Source: Dryocola clanedunensis (GTDB lineage Bacteria; Pseudomonadota; Gammaproteobacteria; Enterobacterales; Enterobacteriaceae). From it: a stretch of DNA of 64,000 nt. The translations under genes and the position numbers were made by a program. This document shows positions 17,128-27,061 of this stretch, in pieces; within the stretch, counting starts at the first letter, position 1; each line of letters begins with the position of its first letter. Where the stretch lies: the NCBI RefSeq assembly GCF_025215155.1, contig NZ_JALHAM010000113.1; one strand, given 5' to 3'. The notes below the pieces were generated by a model that saw only the letters and a list, made by a program, of their open reading frames with translations, made no database searches and was not told the origin of the DNA.

Positions 17128-17775
17128 TCAGAACCCTAAACTGTCCAGCAGGTCGTCTACCTGATCCTGGCTTGCAACGACGCCTGCCGCGGTGGTATCC
17201 ATCTGTGGGCCGTTAAGCAGGCTCTCGCTGACACGTTTGCTGCGTGCATCCGTCTCCGGCATGTTTTCCAGCAGCACCATCAGCAGCTGGCGCTCTATCT
17301 CCTGGATAACGACCATCATGCGCTTGATAACCTGACCGGTAAGGTCCTGGAAGTCTTGCGCCATCATAATTTCCAGCAGCTGGGCATTAGTGAAGCTGGT
17401 ATGCCCAGGCACCTCCGCCAGATAGCTGCGCGTTTCGCTGACCAGCTCTTTGGCGTCACTTAGCTCAATCGGATTTTCAAACCAGGCATCCCAGCGCCCG
17501 CTTAACGCTTTCGCTCCAGACTCCATTTTATTCTGATGAGGCTGAGAAAGCTCAACGCAGTTCAGGGCGCGTTCGGCGGCCTGCGCAGTCATCTGCACTA
17601 CGTAGTCCAGACGGTCGCGGGCATCGGGAATCGCTTCCGCCGCGTCGGCAATCGCCTGGTCCAGTCCCAGCTCGCGCAGGCTGTCACGCAGCATGCGGGT
17701 CAGGCTACCAATACGAGAAATAATTTCGTTTGGCGACTGATCTAACTCCATCGCCGGGTTTGTCGATGAGTGCAT
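17128..17775 (-). CDS. cheZ: Chemotaxis phosphatase CheZ
   Basis: 215 residues, very close to E. coli CheZ (214). The long helical hairpin contains the catalytic MMAQDFQDLTGQVIKRMM (Asp and Gln equivalent to D143, Q147), and the C-terminus VASQDQVDDLLDSLGF is the CheY-binding tail. CheZ dephosphorylates CheY-P, ending tumble signals. Last gene of the tar-tap-cheRBYZ operon, 12 bases after cheY. Confidence 0.97.
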   Translation of the reverse strand: MHSSTNPAMELDQSPNEIISRIGSLTRMLRDSLRELGLDQAIADAAEAIPDARDRLDYVVQMTAQAAERALNCVELSQPHQNKMESGAKALSGRWDAWFENPIELSDAKELVSETRSYLAEVPGHTSFTNAQLLEIMMAQDFQDLTGQVIKRMMVVIQEIERQLLMVLLENMPETDARSKRVSESLLNGPQMDTTAAGVVASQDQVDDLLDSLGF

Positions 17776-17787
17776 ATCCGCCTCCTT

Positions 17788-18177
17788 TTACATACCAAGC
17801 TTTTCGAAGATCTTGCCCAGTTTGTCCTCAAGAATTGCTGCGGTGAACGGTTTAACAACATAACCGCTCGCCCCAGCCTGTGCTGCTGCAATAATGTTCT
17901 CTTTCTTGGCTTCTGCCGTCACCATCAGTACCGGCATTTTGGCCATCACGCCGTCGGCACGAATCGTTTTCAGCAGTTCCAGTCCATCCATGTTCGGCAT
18001 ATTCCAGTCAGAAATGACGAAGCCAAAGCCGCCGGTCTGCAGTTTATGCAGGGCGTCCACGCCGTCCTCTGCCTCTTCGACATTGTTAAAACCCAGCTCT
18101 TTGAGCAGGTTACGGACGATACGACGCATGGTAGAGAAGTCGTCCACCACCAAAAACTTAAGCTCTTTGTCTGCCAT
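17788..18177 (-). CDS. cheY: Chemotaxis response regulator CheY
   Basis: 129 residues, single receiver domain. Acid pocket Asp12-Asp13 (VVDDFSTMRR), phosphorylation site Asp57 (VISDWNMPNMDG), Thr in MVTAEAKKE and Lys in VVKPFT are all present. CheY-P from CheA binds FliM at the motor to cause clockwise rotation. Confidence 0.98.
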   Translation of the reverse strand: MADKELKFLVVDDFSTMRRIVRNLLKELGFNNVEEAEDGVDALHKLQTGGFGFVISDWNMPNMDGLELLKTIRADGVMAKMPVLMVTAEAKKENIIAAAQAGASGYVVKPFTAAILEDKLGKIFEKLGM

Positions 18178-18195
18178 AAAATTCGGGCTCCATTG

Positions 18196-19245
18196 TTAGA
18201 TACGTATTGCCTGTCCGGCACTAATTTTCGCCAGCATCTGCTGGCTGACCTGACTTAAATCGACCACTTCGCTGACGCCACCTCGGTTGATGGCCTCGCG
18301 CGGCATGCCGAACACCACACAACTTGCTTCGTTCTGGGCGATTGTCCACGCCCCTGCCTTGTGCATCGCCTGCATTCCGGCGGCACCGTCATTACCCATT
18401 CCGGTGAGGATCACGCCCACGGCGTTACGTCCGGCAAACTTCGCCACCGAATGGAACAGCTCGTCCACCGCCGGTCGATGCCGGTTTACGGGCGGGCCGT
18501 CATGTAATTTGATTTGATAGTTTGCCCCGCTGCGTGACAGCACCATGTGCCGATCACCGGGCGCAATGTATGCGTGTCCTGGCAATACACGCTCTCCGTC
18601 TTCTGCTTCTTTCACCGTTATCTGGCATAACTTGTTCAGTCGTTCAGCAAACGAGCGGGTGAAACCTGCGGGCATATGCTGGGTGATCAGCACCGCCGGG
18701 CTTGAGAGCGGCAGGGGTTGCAGGACGTGGCGGATGGCTTCTGTGCCGCCGGTTGACGCACCAATCGCGATTAACTTCTCAGAGCTGAGCAACGGACCGG
18801 CTTTCAGACTCGCTGGCGCGACTTCCGGTGCGCGAGCGGTAAGCTTTGCACGGGAGGCCGTGCGCACTTTTTCGGCGATCATCTCGCTGTAAGCCAGCAT
18901 CCCTTCCCGAATGCCCAGCTGTGGCTTGGTGACGAAATCAATCGCCCCCAGCTCCAGGGCGCGCAGCGTGACCTCAGACCCTTTGCCGGTCAACGAAGAG
19001 ACCATCACCACGGGCATAGGGCGCAGGCGCATCAGCTTTTCGAGGAAATCCAGGCCGTCCATACGCGGCATCTCAACGTCCAGCGTCAGGACGTCCGGGT
19101 TAAACTTTTTGATCAGATCGCGGGCGACCAGCGGGTCCGGCGCGGTAGCGACCATTTCCATATCACTATGACTGTTAATGATTTCTGTCATGATCTGTCG
19201 CATCAGGGCGGAGTCATCGACAGAGAGCACTCTTATTTTTGTCAT
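18196..19245 (-). CDS. cheB: Chemotaxis methylesterase/response regulator CheB
   Basis: 349 residues: receiver domain with phosphorylation Asp56 (LTLDVEMPRMDG), linker, and C-terminal methylesterase with the active Ser in AIGASTGGTEAI, plus TQHMPAGFTRSFAERLN and GMGNDGAAGM. It removes methyl groups from and deamidates the receptors. Its ATG overlaps the cheR stop (ATGA). Confidence 0.97.
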   Translation of the reverse strand: MTKIRVLSVDDSALMRQIMTEIINSHSDMEMVATAPDPLVARDLIKKFNPDVLTLDVEMPRMDGLDFLEKLMRLRPMPVVMVSSLTGKGSEVTLRALELGAIDFVTKPQLGIREGMLAYSEMIAEKVRTASRAKLTARAPEVAPASLKAGPLLSSEKLIAIGASTGGTEAIRHVLQPLPLSSPAVLITQHMPAGFTRSFAERLNKLCQITVKEAEDGERVLPGHAYIAPGDRHMVLSRSGANYQIKLHDGPPVNRHRPAVDELFHSVAKFAGRNAVGVILTGMGNDGAAGMQAMHKAGAWTIAQNEASCVVFGMPREAINRGGVSEVVDLSQVSQQMLAKISAGQAIRI

Positions 19246-20108
19246 GATCTTTCCTTACTCAGGCCGTAAACCGTTTGTCCCCGCAGCCAGAACTCGCGGC
19301 TGAGGTTACTGAAATTTTCTGAGTGTCCCGCAAACACCAGCCCGCCTGGTTTTAGCAGGGGAACAAAGCGGCTTAAAATCTCCTGCTGTGTCGTTTTGTC
19401 AAAATAGATCATCACATTGCGACAAAAGATGGCATCAAACTGGCCGGGTATCGGCGCCTGCTTGTCAAGCAGGTTGATCGGCGCAAACTCGATGTGATTC
19501 GCCAGATCGCTACGCACCCGAACCAGCCCGTCATGGGGTCCGGTGCCGCGCATGAAATAACGCTGCGTCTGCTGGGGCGAGAGCGTTTTCAGCTCTTCCT
19601 GGCGATAGACGCCGCTTTGCGCCTTTTCCAGCACCTGGGTGTCGATATCACTGGCAAAAACTTTCCAGCGCCCCGGCGCCATGCCTAACTCATCGGCAAG
19701 AGTAATGGCAATGGAGTAAGGCTCCTCTCCTGTCGACGCCGCCGCGCTCCACACCCGAAACTCGCCGCTACTTTTGCGGGCATGCTCCGCCAGCACCGGA
19801 AAGTGGTGGCCTTCGCGAAAGAAGGCCGTCAGATTGGTGGTCAGCGAATTAATAAAGGCCTGCCATTCGGCACTGTTGGCATTCGCTTCAAGTAACCCCA
19901 GATAATCTCCAAAATCATCAAGGTCTAACGTACGCAGGCGGCGGACAAGGCGGTTGTAGACCATGTCCCTTTTGTGGTCTGCCAGCACAATCCCTGCGCG
20001 CTGGTATATCAATTGGCATATCCGACGGAAATGCGTGTCGGACAGCGGCAGACGCTGTGTCATCTGTAACATTAATGACGATTGTCCGGTGGACAGTGGT
20101 GAAGTCAT
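19242..20108 (-). CDS. cheR: Chemotaxis receptor methyltransferase CheR
   Basis: 288 residues matching E. coli CheR through its length: N-terminal helical domain (RAGIVLADHKRDMVYNRLVR), SAM-binding VWSAAASTGEEPYSIAI, FASDIDTQVLEKA, and FDAIFCRNVMIYFDKTTQQE. It methylates receptor glutamates; tethering to receptors uses the NWETF tail seen on the Tar protein in this operon. Confidence 0.97.
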   Translation of the reverse strand: MTSPLSTGQSSLMLQMTQRLPLSDTHFRRICQLIYQRAGIVLADHKRDMVYNRLVRRLRTLDLDDFGDYLGLLEANANSAEWQAFINSLTTNLTAFFREGHHFPVLAEHARKSSGEFRVWSAAASTGEEPYSIAITLADELGMAPGRWKVFASDIDTQVLEKAQSGVYRQEELKTLSPQQTQRYFMRGTGPHDGLVRVRSDLANHIEFAPINLLDKQAPIPGQFDAIFCRNVMIYFDKTTQQEILSRFVPLLKPGGLVFAGHSENFSNLSREFWLRGQTVYGLSKERS

Positions 20109-20128
20109 AGCGCCTTCTTAATTACTTT

Positions 20129-21733
20129 CTAGGGGGTGGCGAGCACCCCATTGGTTGCAAAATCTCCGGTTTCACGTTGACTCTCAACGTTGGCCAGCTT
20201 AAATACGCTGACGACACCAGACAGATGCTCTGCCTGATTTGCCAGCGCATCGGTTGCGCTTGCCGCCTCTTCTACCAGCGCGGCGTTTTGCTGCGTAACC
20301 TGGTCCATCTGGCTAACGGCCAGTGCGACCTGTTCAATGCCCCGACGCTGTTCATCCGACGCCGACGCAATTTCGCCCATGATGTCGTTAACCTGCGTCA
20401 CCGAACGGACAATTTCCGCCATGGTTGAGGCAGCGGTATCGACCAGATGCGAACCTTGCGCAGCGCGGTTCACCGACTCATCAATCAGCACTTTTATCTC
20501 TTTTGCCGCCTGCGCGCTGCGTTGAGCAAGGTTGCGAACTTCCCCGGCGACCACCGCAAATCCACGCCCCTGTTCGCCTGCCCGCGCGGCTTCTACCGCC
20601 GCGTTCAGCGCCAGAATATTGGTCTGGAAAGCAATGCCGTCGATAACGCTGGTGATATCGCTGATTTTCTGCGAACTCCCCGCGATGGCATGCATGGTGC
20701 GCGCCACGTTTGCCGCCTGCTCTCCCCCCTGCTTCGCCGTGTTGGCTGCGCTGAGCGAAAGCCCGGCCGCCTGACGTGCATTTTCAGCATTTTGCCCCAC
20801 CGTCGCGGTCAGCTGTTCCATGCTGGCAGCCGTTTGCGCAAGCGAGGCGGCCTGCTCCTCGGTGCGGGCAGAAAGATCGTTATTTCCTGCGGCTATTTCG
20901 GCAATACCGGTATGCATCGCGTTGCTGCCTTGCCGTACCTCGCTGACCGTTTCTTTCAGCGCCAGCTGCATATTTTTGAGTCCCTGGAAAATCTCCGAGA
21001 TCTCATTGCGTCCAAAAACCATGACGGGCCGGGCTAAGTCTCCTGCCGCAATGCGCTCAAAGTGGCTGCGCACGATGGCAAGTGGCTGCACAATCATCTT
21101 GCGTGACCAGACAATGGAGCCAATCAGCAGCAGGATGGCTGCGACGGTCACGGTGGCGAAAAGCACCGCCGAAATTTGATAGTTCTTCTTGCTGTCCGCC
21201 CCTGCCTCCACCACCACGTCGTTGATGTTTTGCTGCCAGGCATTGAAGTTGGCGTCAAAAATCGCCTGCGTTTTCTGCACCGGCGCGCTGAGGAAATCAG
21301 ACAGCTGGTTGCTCTCAAGCCACGTCAACTGGTGCTGTAAATCTTCACGATACCTGGCGTAGCTTTCTTTTGTGGAAGACAGCATCTCCTCACCGTCTTT
21401 CGTCGTCGCCGGGATAGCTTCAAACTGGTTAAACAGCATGTCGGCCTGCTTCAGACTGCCGCGAGCGGTAGCCATCAGAAGCCTTATCTCTTCCGGCGGA
21501 TAGCTCAGGGCGGTCAGCGTACCGGCGCGGCTTAATGCGCTACTGGCCTGCAACAGGGCGGCGCGACTTTGCGTTAACGTATCTCGCTGCTGGTTACCCG
21601 CATCCACCCTCCTGAGGTTCTGATAATCATCATGAAAAGCCCAGAACGACAAACCATTACTGCCAATCTGCAGCACGCCGCAGAGGATCAAAATCAGAAT
21701 CAAGCTGGTCGACAAACGAAGACGGTTTAACAT
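20129..21733 (-). CDS. tap: Methyl-accepting chemotaxis protein Tap
   Basis: 534 residues, start at ATG 21733 rather than the TTG before it. Segments: first membrane helix (LILILILCGVLQIGSNGLSF, as in E. coli Tap), a periplasmic four-helix domain with TWLESNQLSDFL, a second membrane helix (~190-212), HAMP, and the signalling hairpin with the invariant FQTNILALNAAVEAARAGEQ core. E. coli Tap senses dipeptides through DppA and pyrimidines. It lacks the C-terminal NWETF tether, as usual for Tap. Confidence 0.9.
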   Translation of the reverse strand: MLNRLRLSTSLILILILCGVLQIGSNGLSFWAFHDDYQNLRRVDAGNQQRDTLTQSRAALLQASSALSRAGTLTALSYPPEEIRLLMATARGSLKQADMLFNQFEAIPATTKDGEEMLSSTKESYARYREDLQHQLTWLESNQLSDFLSAPVQKTQAIFDANFNAWQQNINDVVVEAGADSKKNYQISAVLFATVTVAAILLLIGSIVWSRKMIVQPLAIVRSHFERIAAGDLARPVMVFGRNEISEIFQGLKNMQLALKETVSEVRQGSNAMHTGIAEIAAGNNDLSARTEEQAASLAQTAASMEQLTATVGQNAENARQAAGLSLSAANTAKQGGEQAANVARTMHAIAGSSQKISDITSVIDGIAFQTNILALNAAVEAARAGEQGRGFAVVAGEVRNLAQRSAQAAKEIKVLIDESVNRAAQGSHLVDTAASTMAEIVRSVTQVNDIMGEIASASDEQRRGIEQVALAVSQMDQVTQQNAALVEEAASATDALANQAEHLSGVVSVFKLANVESQRETGDFATNGVLATP

Positions 21734-21787
21734 CAAAGCTTTCCTCGGCCGGCATGCCTGCCGGCATGATTAACGATCATGAGTCAG

Positions 21788-23464
21788 TCAGAAAGTTTCC
21801 CAATTATCATCGCCGCCGGCAGCAGGTGCCGGTTTACGCGGGCTTAGCGCAGGGGCGCTATAAACCTCACGAGGTGCGGTTACTGTGGCAGTCCGTTGCG
21901 CGCTGTTTACCTTTTTCAGACGGAAAGCAGCGACAGATTGTGTCAGCAGGCTAGCCTGCTCTTCGAGCGCGGCGGCGGCAGAGGCGGACTCTTCCACCAG
22001 CGAGGCGTTTTGCTGTGTGACGCGATCCATTTCGGAGACGGCGAGCGCCACCTGCTCGATACCGCGACTTTGTTCGTCAGAAGCAGAAGCGATTTCCCCC
22101 ATGATGTCCGTCACGCGAGTCACCGCGCTGACGATATCGCTCATGGTTTCCCCGGCGCTTTCCACCAGCGCGGAGCCGGTATCTACACGGGAAACGGAGT
22201 CTTCTATCAGGGATTTGATCTCTTTCGCGGCCTGGGCGCTGCGCTGCGCCAGGTTACGAACTTCTCCGGCAACCACGGCGAATCCACGCCCCTGCTCCCC
22301 TGCCCGCGCAGCTTCAACCGCGGCGTTCAGCGCAAGGATATTGGTCTGGAAGGCGATGCCGTCGATGACGCTGGTGATATCGGCGATTTTTCTGGAGGAG
22401 CCAGCAATGTCGTGCATGGTTTTCACCACTCCATCAACCACCTTTCCGCCGTGGGAAGCCGTATCGGAAGCGTTCAACGCCAGCTGTGAGGCCTGACGAG
22501 CGTTCTCGGCATTCTGCTTAACGGTGGCGGTAAGCTGCTCCATGCTGGCGGCAGTCTCTTCAAGAGAAGCGGCCTGCTGTTCGGTACGGGATGAGAGGTC
22601 GTTATTGCCCGCGGCAATTTCGCTCGCGCCGCTGTAGATCGCATCCGAGCCTTCACGCACGCTGCCAACGGTGATGATAAGCTCCTGCTGCATGTGGCTG
22701 ACGCTGGCTGCCAGCTCGCTGATTTCGTTGCGCCCGCTGCTGTCGATGGCTTCGGTCAGATTGCCGTTGGCAATTTCGCGAATATGTCCGATAACCACCG
22801 AAAGTGGCTTAAGGAGAACGGCACGCATCCCCTGCCACACCAGTAAGATGATGGCTGCCAGCACGAGTGCCAGACCGGCGACTTCCCATTTGGCAGAGCT
22901 ATAGCCGTTAGTACTGTCAACGTAGGACTGCTCATACATGCGGTCGTTAAGGGCAATGTACTTTTTATAGATGGCTTCCAGAGCGTTTTGTTTGTCCTGG
23001 GTAGGCTGGGCGAAATAGGCGTCGAGATTGCCATTGTCCAGGTAGCCAATCAGCTCTCCCAGCGCCTGGCGGTAGTTTTTAAAGTCATCATCAATGTCTT
23101 TGACCAGCACTTCCATTTCCGGAGAAATCGGCTCGATCTGTTTGAAGGCGTCATAATGTTTTTGCGCGTCGGCAAGGGTGACCTTCGCGTTATTCAGCAG
23201 TTCTGTTTTCACAGCCCCCTGGCCCCCGGCGGCTTCCACCATACTGCGTGCTGAAGATCGGCTAAGGTTGACGCGGGTTTGCAGCATCAGGTTCCAGGTC
23301 TGAGTAAGCTCAGACTGCTGTACACGCAGTTCACGGGAGATTTTGAAACCGTCGTTATTATCTTTTAAAACATTTAAAAACATACCGCCCGAGATGAGCT
23401 GCAGCAATGCGAACACTACCAGCACCAGCATCAGCATGGTGACAACGCGAATACGGTTCAACAT
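21788..23464 (-). CDS. tar: Methyl-accepting chemotaxis protein II, Tar-type
   Basis: 558 residues. Ligand-pocket arginines fall at 64, 69 and 73 (LQTRVNLSRSSAR) and the FAQPTQ motif carries the Thr of the amino-acid site, so a Tar/Tsr-type amino-acid receptor. HAMP, methylation helices and the conserved hairpin (DGIAFQTNILALNAAVEAAR) follow, and the C-terminus GGDDNWETF is the CheR/CheB tether. Position directly before tap and a FliA promoter just upstream support Tar (aspartate, maltose) over Tsr (serine); ligand is inferred. Confidence 0.88.
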   Translation of the reverse strand: MLNRIRVVTMLMLVLVVFALLQLISGGMFLNVLKDNNDGFKISRELRVQQSELTQTWNLMLQTRVNLSRSSARSMVEAAGGQGAVKTELLNNAKVTLADAQKHYDAFKQIEPISPEMEVLVKDIDDDFKNYRQALGELIGYLDNGNLDAYFAQPTQDKQNALEAIYKKYIALNDRMYEQSYVDSTNGYSSAKWEVAGLALVLAAIILLVWQGMRAVLLKPLSVVIGHIREIANGNLTEAIDSSGRNEISELAASVSHMQQELIITVGSVREGSDAIYSGASEIAAGNNDLSSRTEQQAASLEETAASMEQLTATVKQNAENARQASQLALNASDTASHGGKVVDGVVKTMHDIAGSSRKIADITSVIDGIAFQTNILALNAAVEAARAGEQGRGFAVVAGEVRNLAQRSAQAAKEIKSLIEDSVSRVDTGSALVESAGETMSDIVSAVTRVTDIMGEIASASDEQSRGIEQVALAVSEMDRVTQQNASLVEESASAAAALEEQASLLTQSVAAFRLKKVNSAQRTATVTAPREVYSAPALSPRKPAPAAGGDDNWETF

Positions 23465-23495
23465 ATAACACCCAATGAATGACTTGATATCGGTG

Positions 23496-23522
23496 TTATC
23501 GGCATTCCCTGACGGAACTTTA
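23496..23522 (-). promoter_or_regulatory. FliA (sigma-28) promoter of tar-tap-cheRBYZ
   Basis: On the minus strand TAAAGTTC (23522-23515) and GCCGATAA (23503-23496) are separated by 11 bases, which is the class 3 flagellar consensus TAAAGTTT-N11-GCCGATAA with one change. The tar ATG lies 32 bases downstream. Confidence 0.92.
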
Positions 23523-23663
23523 CGTGAAATTAGCGCCGGGTGAGGCCCGCGACCAGAAAGCTAAATCCCTTACCCCGTTCACCACTGAGTCTGGCTGATC
23601 GGACACGTCGTATCAGATGTCCGTAAGCATTGACCCTGCCACCCGCAGATGAAGAACTAAAAC

Positions 23664-24665
23664 TCAAAATGCAATATCCACCACCAGCGTATCGGTATAG
23701 GTTCCGGCGGGAGGAGTGTCCTGGCTGGTGAGAACTTTGGCGACATAGTTGTAACTTCGTAGCAGGCCGTCGGTGCTGACGGCAGAGGAGACGCCGCTGG
23801 CCCAACGCTCCGCCCCGAGGATCCCCCAGCGGTCAGTCCCGTTGGACTTATAAACTTCATAGTTCATAAAGTTGCTGCCGCTGGCCATCCGTCTCACCGT
23901 GCCGTTGGGGTGGATACCGTTATCCAGCCCGACGGTGTAGGTACTGCCCTTGGTGCAGGTGATGCCTACGGTCTGGGAGACGCTTTTGAAGTTTTGCACC
24001 AGCGGCGCGCTGTCAAAGTTGACCGCCGGGGCGGAAATCGCCGTGCAGTCGTTGGTGACGGTCATGGAAAGCGTGGTGGTCGGCGAGCTATTCCCCGTCT
24101 GATACGCCAGGCAGAGCGCCACCCCAAGGCTGCAAATATTCCAGTCGATGCGAAAGTTCAGCACCAGCTGATAAGGCCCGGCACTGATGTTCTGCCCGGC
24201 GACGGTGCGAAAGTAAATCGGCAGGTCGTACCGTTTACTCGATAACAGACCAAGCAGCGTTGACCCGCTCCAGGTGTAGGTTCCTCCCACCTGCACTTCG
24301 CTGTTGTTGGCGCAGGCGGCCTGCCCGCAGACAACCACCGGAACGTTATCGGGGTTCGCTGGCGTATCCGTACGGCGCAACAGTCCGCGAGTCCCGCCCG
24401 GCGCGGGTGTCGCACTCACAAAGGTCAGCGTCACGTTATCAGAGGTCAGGAGATTCAGTACCGTATCGCAGCTCAGCGACAGGGTCGCCGAGGTAGACTG
24501 TACGGCGGTATTGACCACAAAAGAGCTTTGCGTACCGAACGATCCCGTATTCGAGCCGCTGAGCGTGCAGGCCGCCCGTACCGGCGCTGTGAAAAACAGC
24601 AGCAGCAATCCCAAAAGCAGACAGATTGTGGCCGGGCGGCTATTCGCCCACCTGCTGCGGGCCAT
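23664..24665 (-). CDS. Csu-type pilus tip protein (two SCPU/spore-coat-U domains, CsuE-like)
   Basis: 333 residues; signal peptide with ATICLLLGLLLLFFTAPVRA. Two spore-coat-U-like domains: one starting CTLSGSNTGSFG and one ending PPAGTYTDTLVVDIAF, the latter being the donor-strand-accepting pilin pattern of archaic (sigma-clade) pili. The double-domain form at the distal end of the operon corresponds to CsuE, the tip adhesin. ATG at 24665 overlaps the usher stop (TGATG) with GGGAGG eight bases ahead, so it is chosen over the longer frame. Confidence 0.82.
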   Translation of the reverse strand: MARSRWANSRPATICLLLGLLLLFFTAPVRAACTLSGSNTGSFGTQSSFVVNTAVQSTSATLSLSCDTVLNLLTSDNVTLTFVSATPAPGGTRGLLRRTDTPANPDNVPVVVCGQAACANNSEVQVGGTYTWSGSTLLGLLSSKRYDLPIYFRTVAGQNISAGPYQLVLNFRIDWNICSLGVALCLAYQTGNSSPTTTLSMTVTNDCTAISAPAVNFDSAPLVQNFKSVSQTVGITCTKGSTYTVGLDNGIHPNGTVRRMASGSNFMNYEVYKSNGTDRWGILGAERWASGVSSAVSTDGLLRSYNYVAKVLTSQDTPPAGTYTDTLVVDIAF

Positions 24666-27061
24666 CACAGTGCCTCCCGGCGGCAAATCAACGGGCCATA
24701 GGTATTGAGTTTGTGATCGCTTTTTGTCGACAGGGTAAGCGTTGTGCGACAGCGCTTACCGTCCGGCGTGGTGACAATCAGCGGGTTAACGTCGCTGAGA
24801 TCCTCAAGATAGGCGATACCGTCATAGCCTACCGGCACCGGGGGTTGCAACCTGCGGTAAACCTGGCTTGAAACAGGCAGCGGCCTCCCCGCTTCGTCAT
24901 GAAGCACCACGCTTGCCACCCGCTGCTGCTCCATCGGGAAATCGAGCAGATAGCCCGAGCGGCGGCGCAGCGCGATGCGCTGTTCGGTATTTTTGAGTGC
25001 GGTATCCGCCGGCAGATTCAGCGTGTTAATACTGTAGTTAGCGGGATAGTAAGAAGAGACGCCGCTTATCAGCAGATAGCCGTCGTCGTCGGTGGTGCCC
25101 ATCGGCTGGTTTTCATAATTCACCGTCACGCCGCGATGGCCGTCGGTGCTGACCACCACAAAGGCATCGTTAACGCGGTTGGCGGCAAACAGCGTGCCGT
25201 CCATCATCACCAGCGAGCCGGTCAATTCCCCCCACTGGGTATAGCTGTTGCGCTGGCCGTAAGCCCCGCCCTGCAGCTCAACTTTGTTATTGCGCCAGCC
25301 CAGCGTCGCCTGCTGATAATCGTCGCTGTCACTCTGATTAGCGTAGGCCATGTTCCAGCTGAATCCACCGTCGCTCGGCATGGCGTGGCTGTAGTTCACC
25401 CGCTGCGTGTTACCGGCATCCGGCGTGTTCTCAACGCTGAACGCTACGTTGTCCTGCGTGCCGAACGGCACCTGTAAGGACAGGGCCATCGTCCAGCCGC
25501 TGGTCGCCGGATCGTGGCTGGCAGCGAGATAAAAGCTGCTGTTGCCCCACAGGTTTTTGCTCCACGACAGGTTGAGCAGCTGGGTTTTCTCGTCGTCGAA
25601 GCTGCGCACGTCGATCCACGCCGCGCCAATGTTGCCGTACTCGCCCATATTAAAGGAGAGCGAGTATTGATCGGTGCTGCGGCTCAGGCTGGCAATGGGC
25701 TGATGGTCATCGTCGTAAAGATCGGGGGAGTCGTAGAGCGCGAGATTGCCGAAGGTGCGATCGCGGTGGCTGTGCTGGGTGCCGATGTTAAACCAGTCGG
25801 TATTGTACTGGTAACCCCAGTTTATCTGCTGCCCTCCTTTGCCGCGCATTTCGCTGCGGGAGTACGCGCCGTTGACCACGCCGAAGCTGCCCAGTTTGAC
25901 CAGCGTCCCCAGCCCGCCCAGCGCAAGTGATTCCGCCCCTTCCGCATGGCTCTCAACCGTCCAGTCGTCGTTCACGCCGTAGCGATACGAACCGCTGGCC
26001 GCCGCCGGGCCATAGGAGAAGTTTTCCAGCCCGTAGTCACGCCGCAAACTGCCGAGCGTGATCGCCCCGTCGCTGAGCCCGGGTTTGAGTAATTCACTGG
26101 CAACATAAAACGGCAGCGTGGTTGAAACCTGACGCCCAAGCGCGTCCGTGGTGACCAGCACCGCATCGCCGGAGCCATTAACGTACGGCAGGTTGGTGAG
26201 CGTGAACGGGCCGGGCTGCAGATTTGTGCTGCCGGTTCGGTAACCGTTGATAAAGACGTCAACGGTGGACGGCACCGCTGCCTCGCCGGAAAAGGCGGGA
26301 AGCGGATACGTAATTAAATCCGGACGCAGGGTAAAGTCGCGCCCGAAAGAGACGCCCCCCATGCGCACGCTGCTGCTCCAGCTCAGGGCATCGCTGACCA
26401 CATCCCCCGCCGACCAGCTCACGACATCGTCTTCGTCGGTGCCGGTCAGGGTGGTGTCATAGCGCAGGTAGCCGTCATTTTCGCTGTCGTACCCTGAGAA
26501 GGCCTGGCGAAACGTCCCGGTGCTGGAAAGGCTGTAGCTGCCGCTGAAAATGCGCAGCTCGTGCCAGGCCGTGGTCTGGGAGTCGCTGTTCTGCGTGTTG
26601 CTGGCGTAGATATCGTAATTAAGAAGCGCGCCGGTTCCGCCCAGGGCTTGTACGCGCGAATCGCGCTTGCCAAGCACCAGCGCCTGTTCGGGCAGCCAGT
26701 CGTTCGGCACGCTCAGCAGCAGCCGCTGACCGGTGCTGTCATAGTTTGCCTGCACCCTGGATAAGGCAGAGACATTCACGTCCCCGGCAGGGAGTTTGTC
26801 TGCCGGCAGGCCCGCGCGCTGTAAATCGGCGCTGGAGACAAAATACTGTCCGTTGCGCTGGGTAACGGGTACCACCTGGCCGCTGTCCCATTGGTTAAAC
26901 ACCAGGGAAAGATGAAAGACCGTTGCGGCATCAGCCTCCTGCGCACGCGGCGGTGGAGGCAACATATCATCCCCGTCTTCAGCGCCAGCGCCGGGTGACA
27001 GGAAGGCGAGTAAGATAGCCATCGGCAGTAACCGGGTTAGTTGACCGGTGCGGATTGCCAT
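24665..27061 (-). CDS. Outer-membrane usher of Csu-type pilus (CsuD-like)
   Basis: 798 residues. Signal peptide (LLPMAILLAFLSPGAGA), short N-terminal domain, then the beta-barrel with RQVSTTLPFYVASELLKPGLSD and DWTVESHAEG, the plug region, and C-terminal domains ending in a Cys-containing tail (GKRCRTTLTL, GPLICRREAL). It assembles and secretes pilin subunits. Shorter than FimD-type ushers (compare the 841-residue usher at 58948), as expected for the archaic clade. Overlaps both neighbours. Confidence 0.88.
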   Translation of the reverse strand: MAIRTGQLTRLLPMAILLAFLSPGAGAEDGDDMLPPPPRAQEADAATVFHLSLVFNQWDSGQVVPVTQRNGQYFVSSADLQRAGLPADKLPAGDVNVSALSRVQANYDSTGQRLLLSVPNDWLPEQALVLGKRDSRVQALGGTGALLNYDIYASNTQNSDSQTTAWHELRIFSGSYSLSSTGTFRQAFSGYDSENDGYLRYDTTLTGTDEDDVVSWSAGDVVSDALSWSSSVRMGGVSFGRDFTLRPDLITYPLPAFSGEAAVPSTVDVFINGYRTGSTNLQPGPFTLTNLPYVNGSGDAVLVTTDALGRQVSTTLPFYVASELLKPGLSDGAITLGSLRRDYGLENFSYGPAAASGSYRYGVNDDWTVESHAEGAESLALGGLGTLVKLGSFGVVNGAYSRSEMRGKGGQQINWGYQYNTDWFNIGTQHSHRDRTFGNLALYDSPDLYDDDHQPIASLSRSTDQYSLSFNMGEYGNIGAAWIDVRSFDDEKTQLLNLSWSKNLWGNSSFYLAASHDPATSGWTMALSLQVPFGTQDNVAFSVENTPDAGNTQRVNYSHAMPSDGGFSWNMAYANQSDSDDYQQATLGWRNNKVELQGGAYGQRNSYTQWGELTGSLVMMDGTLFAANRVNDAFVVVSTDGHRGVTVNYENQPMGTTDDDGYLLISGVSSYYPANYSINTLNLPADTALKNTEQRIALRRRSGYLLDFPMEQQRVASVVLHDEAGRPLPVSSQVYRRLQPPVPVGYDGIAYLEDLSDVNPLIVTTPDGKRCRTTLTLSTKSDHKLNTYGPLICRREAL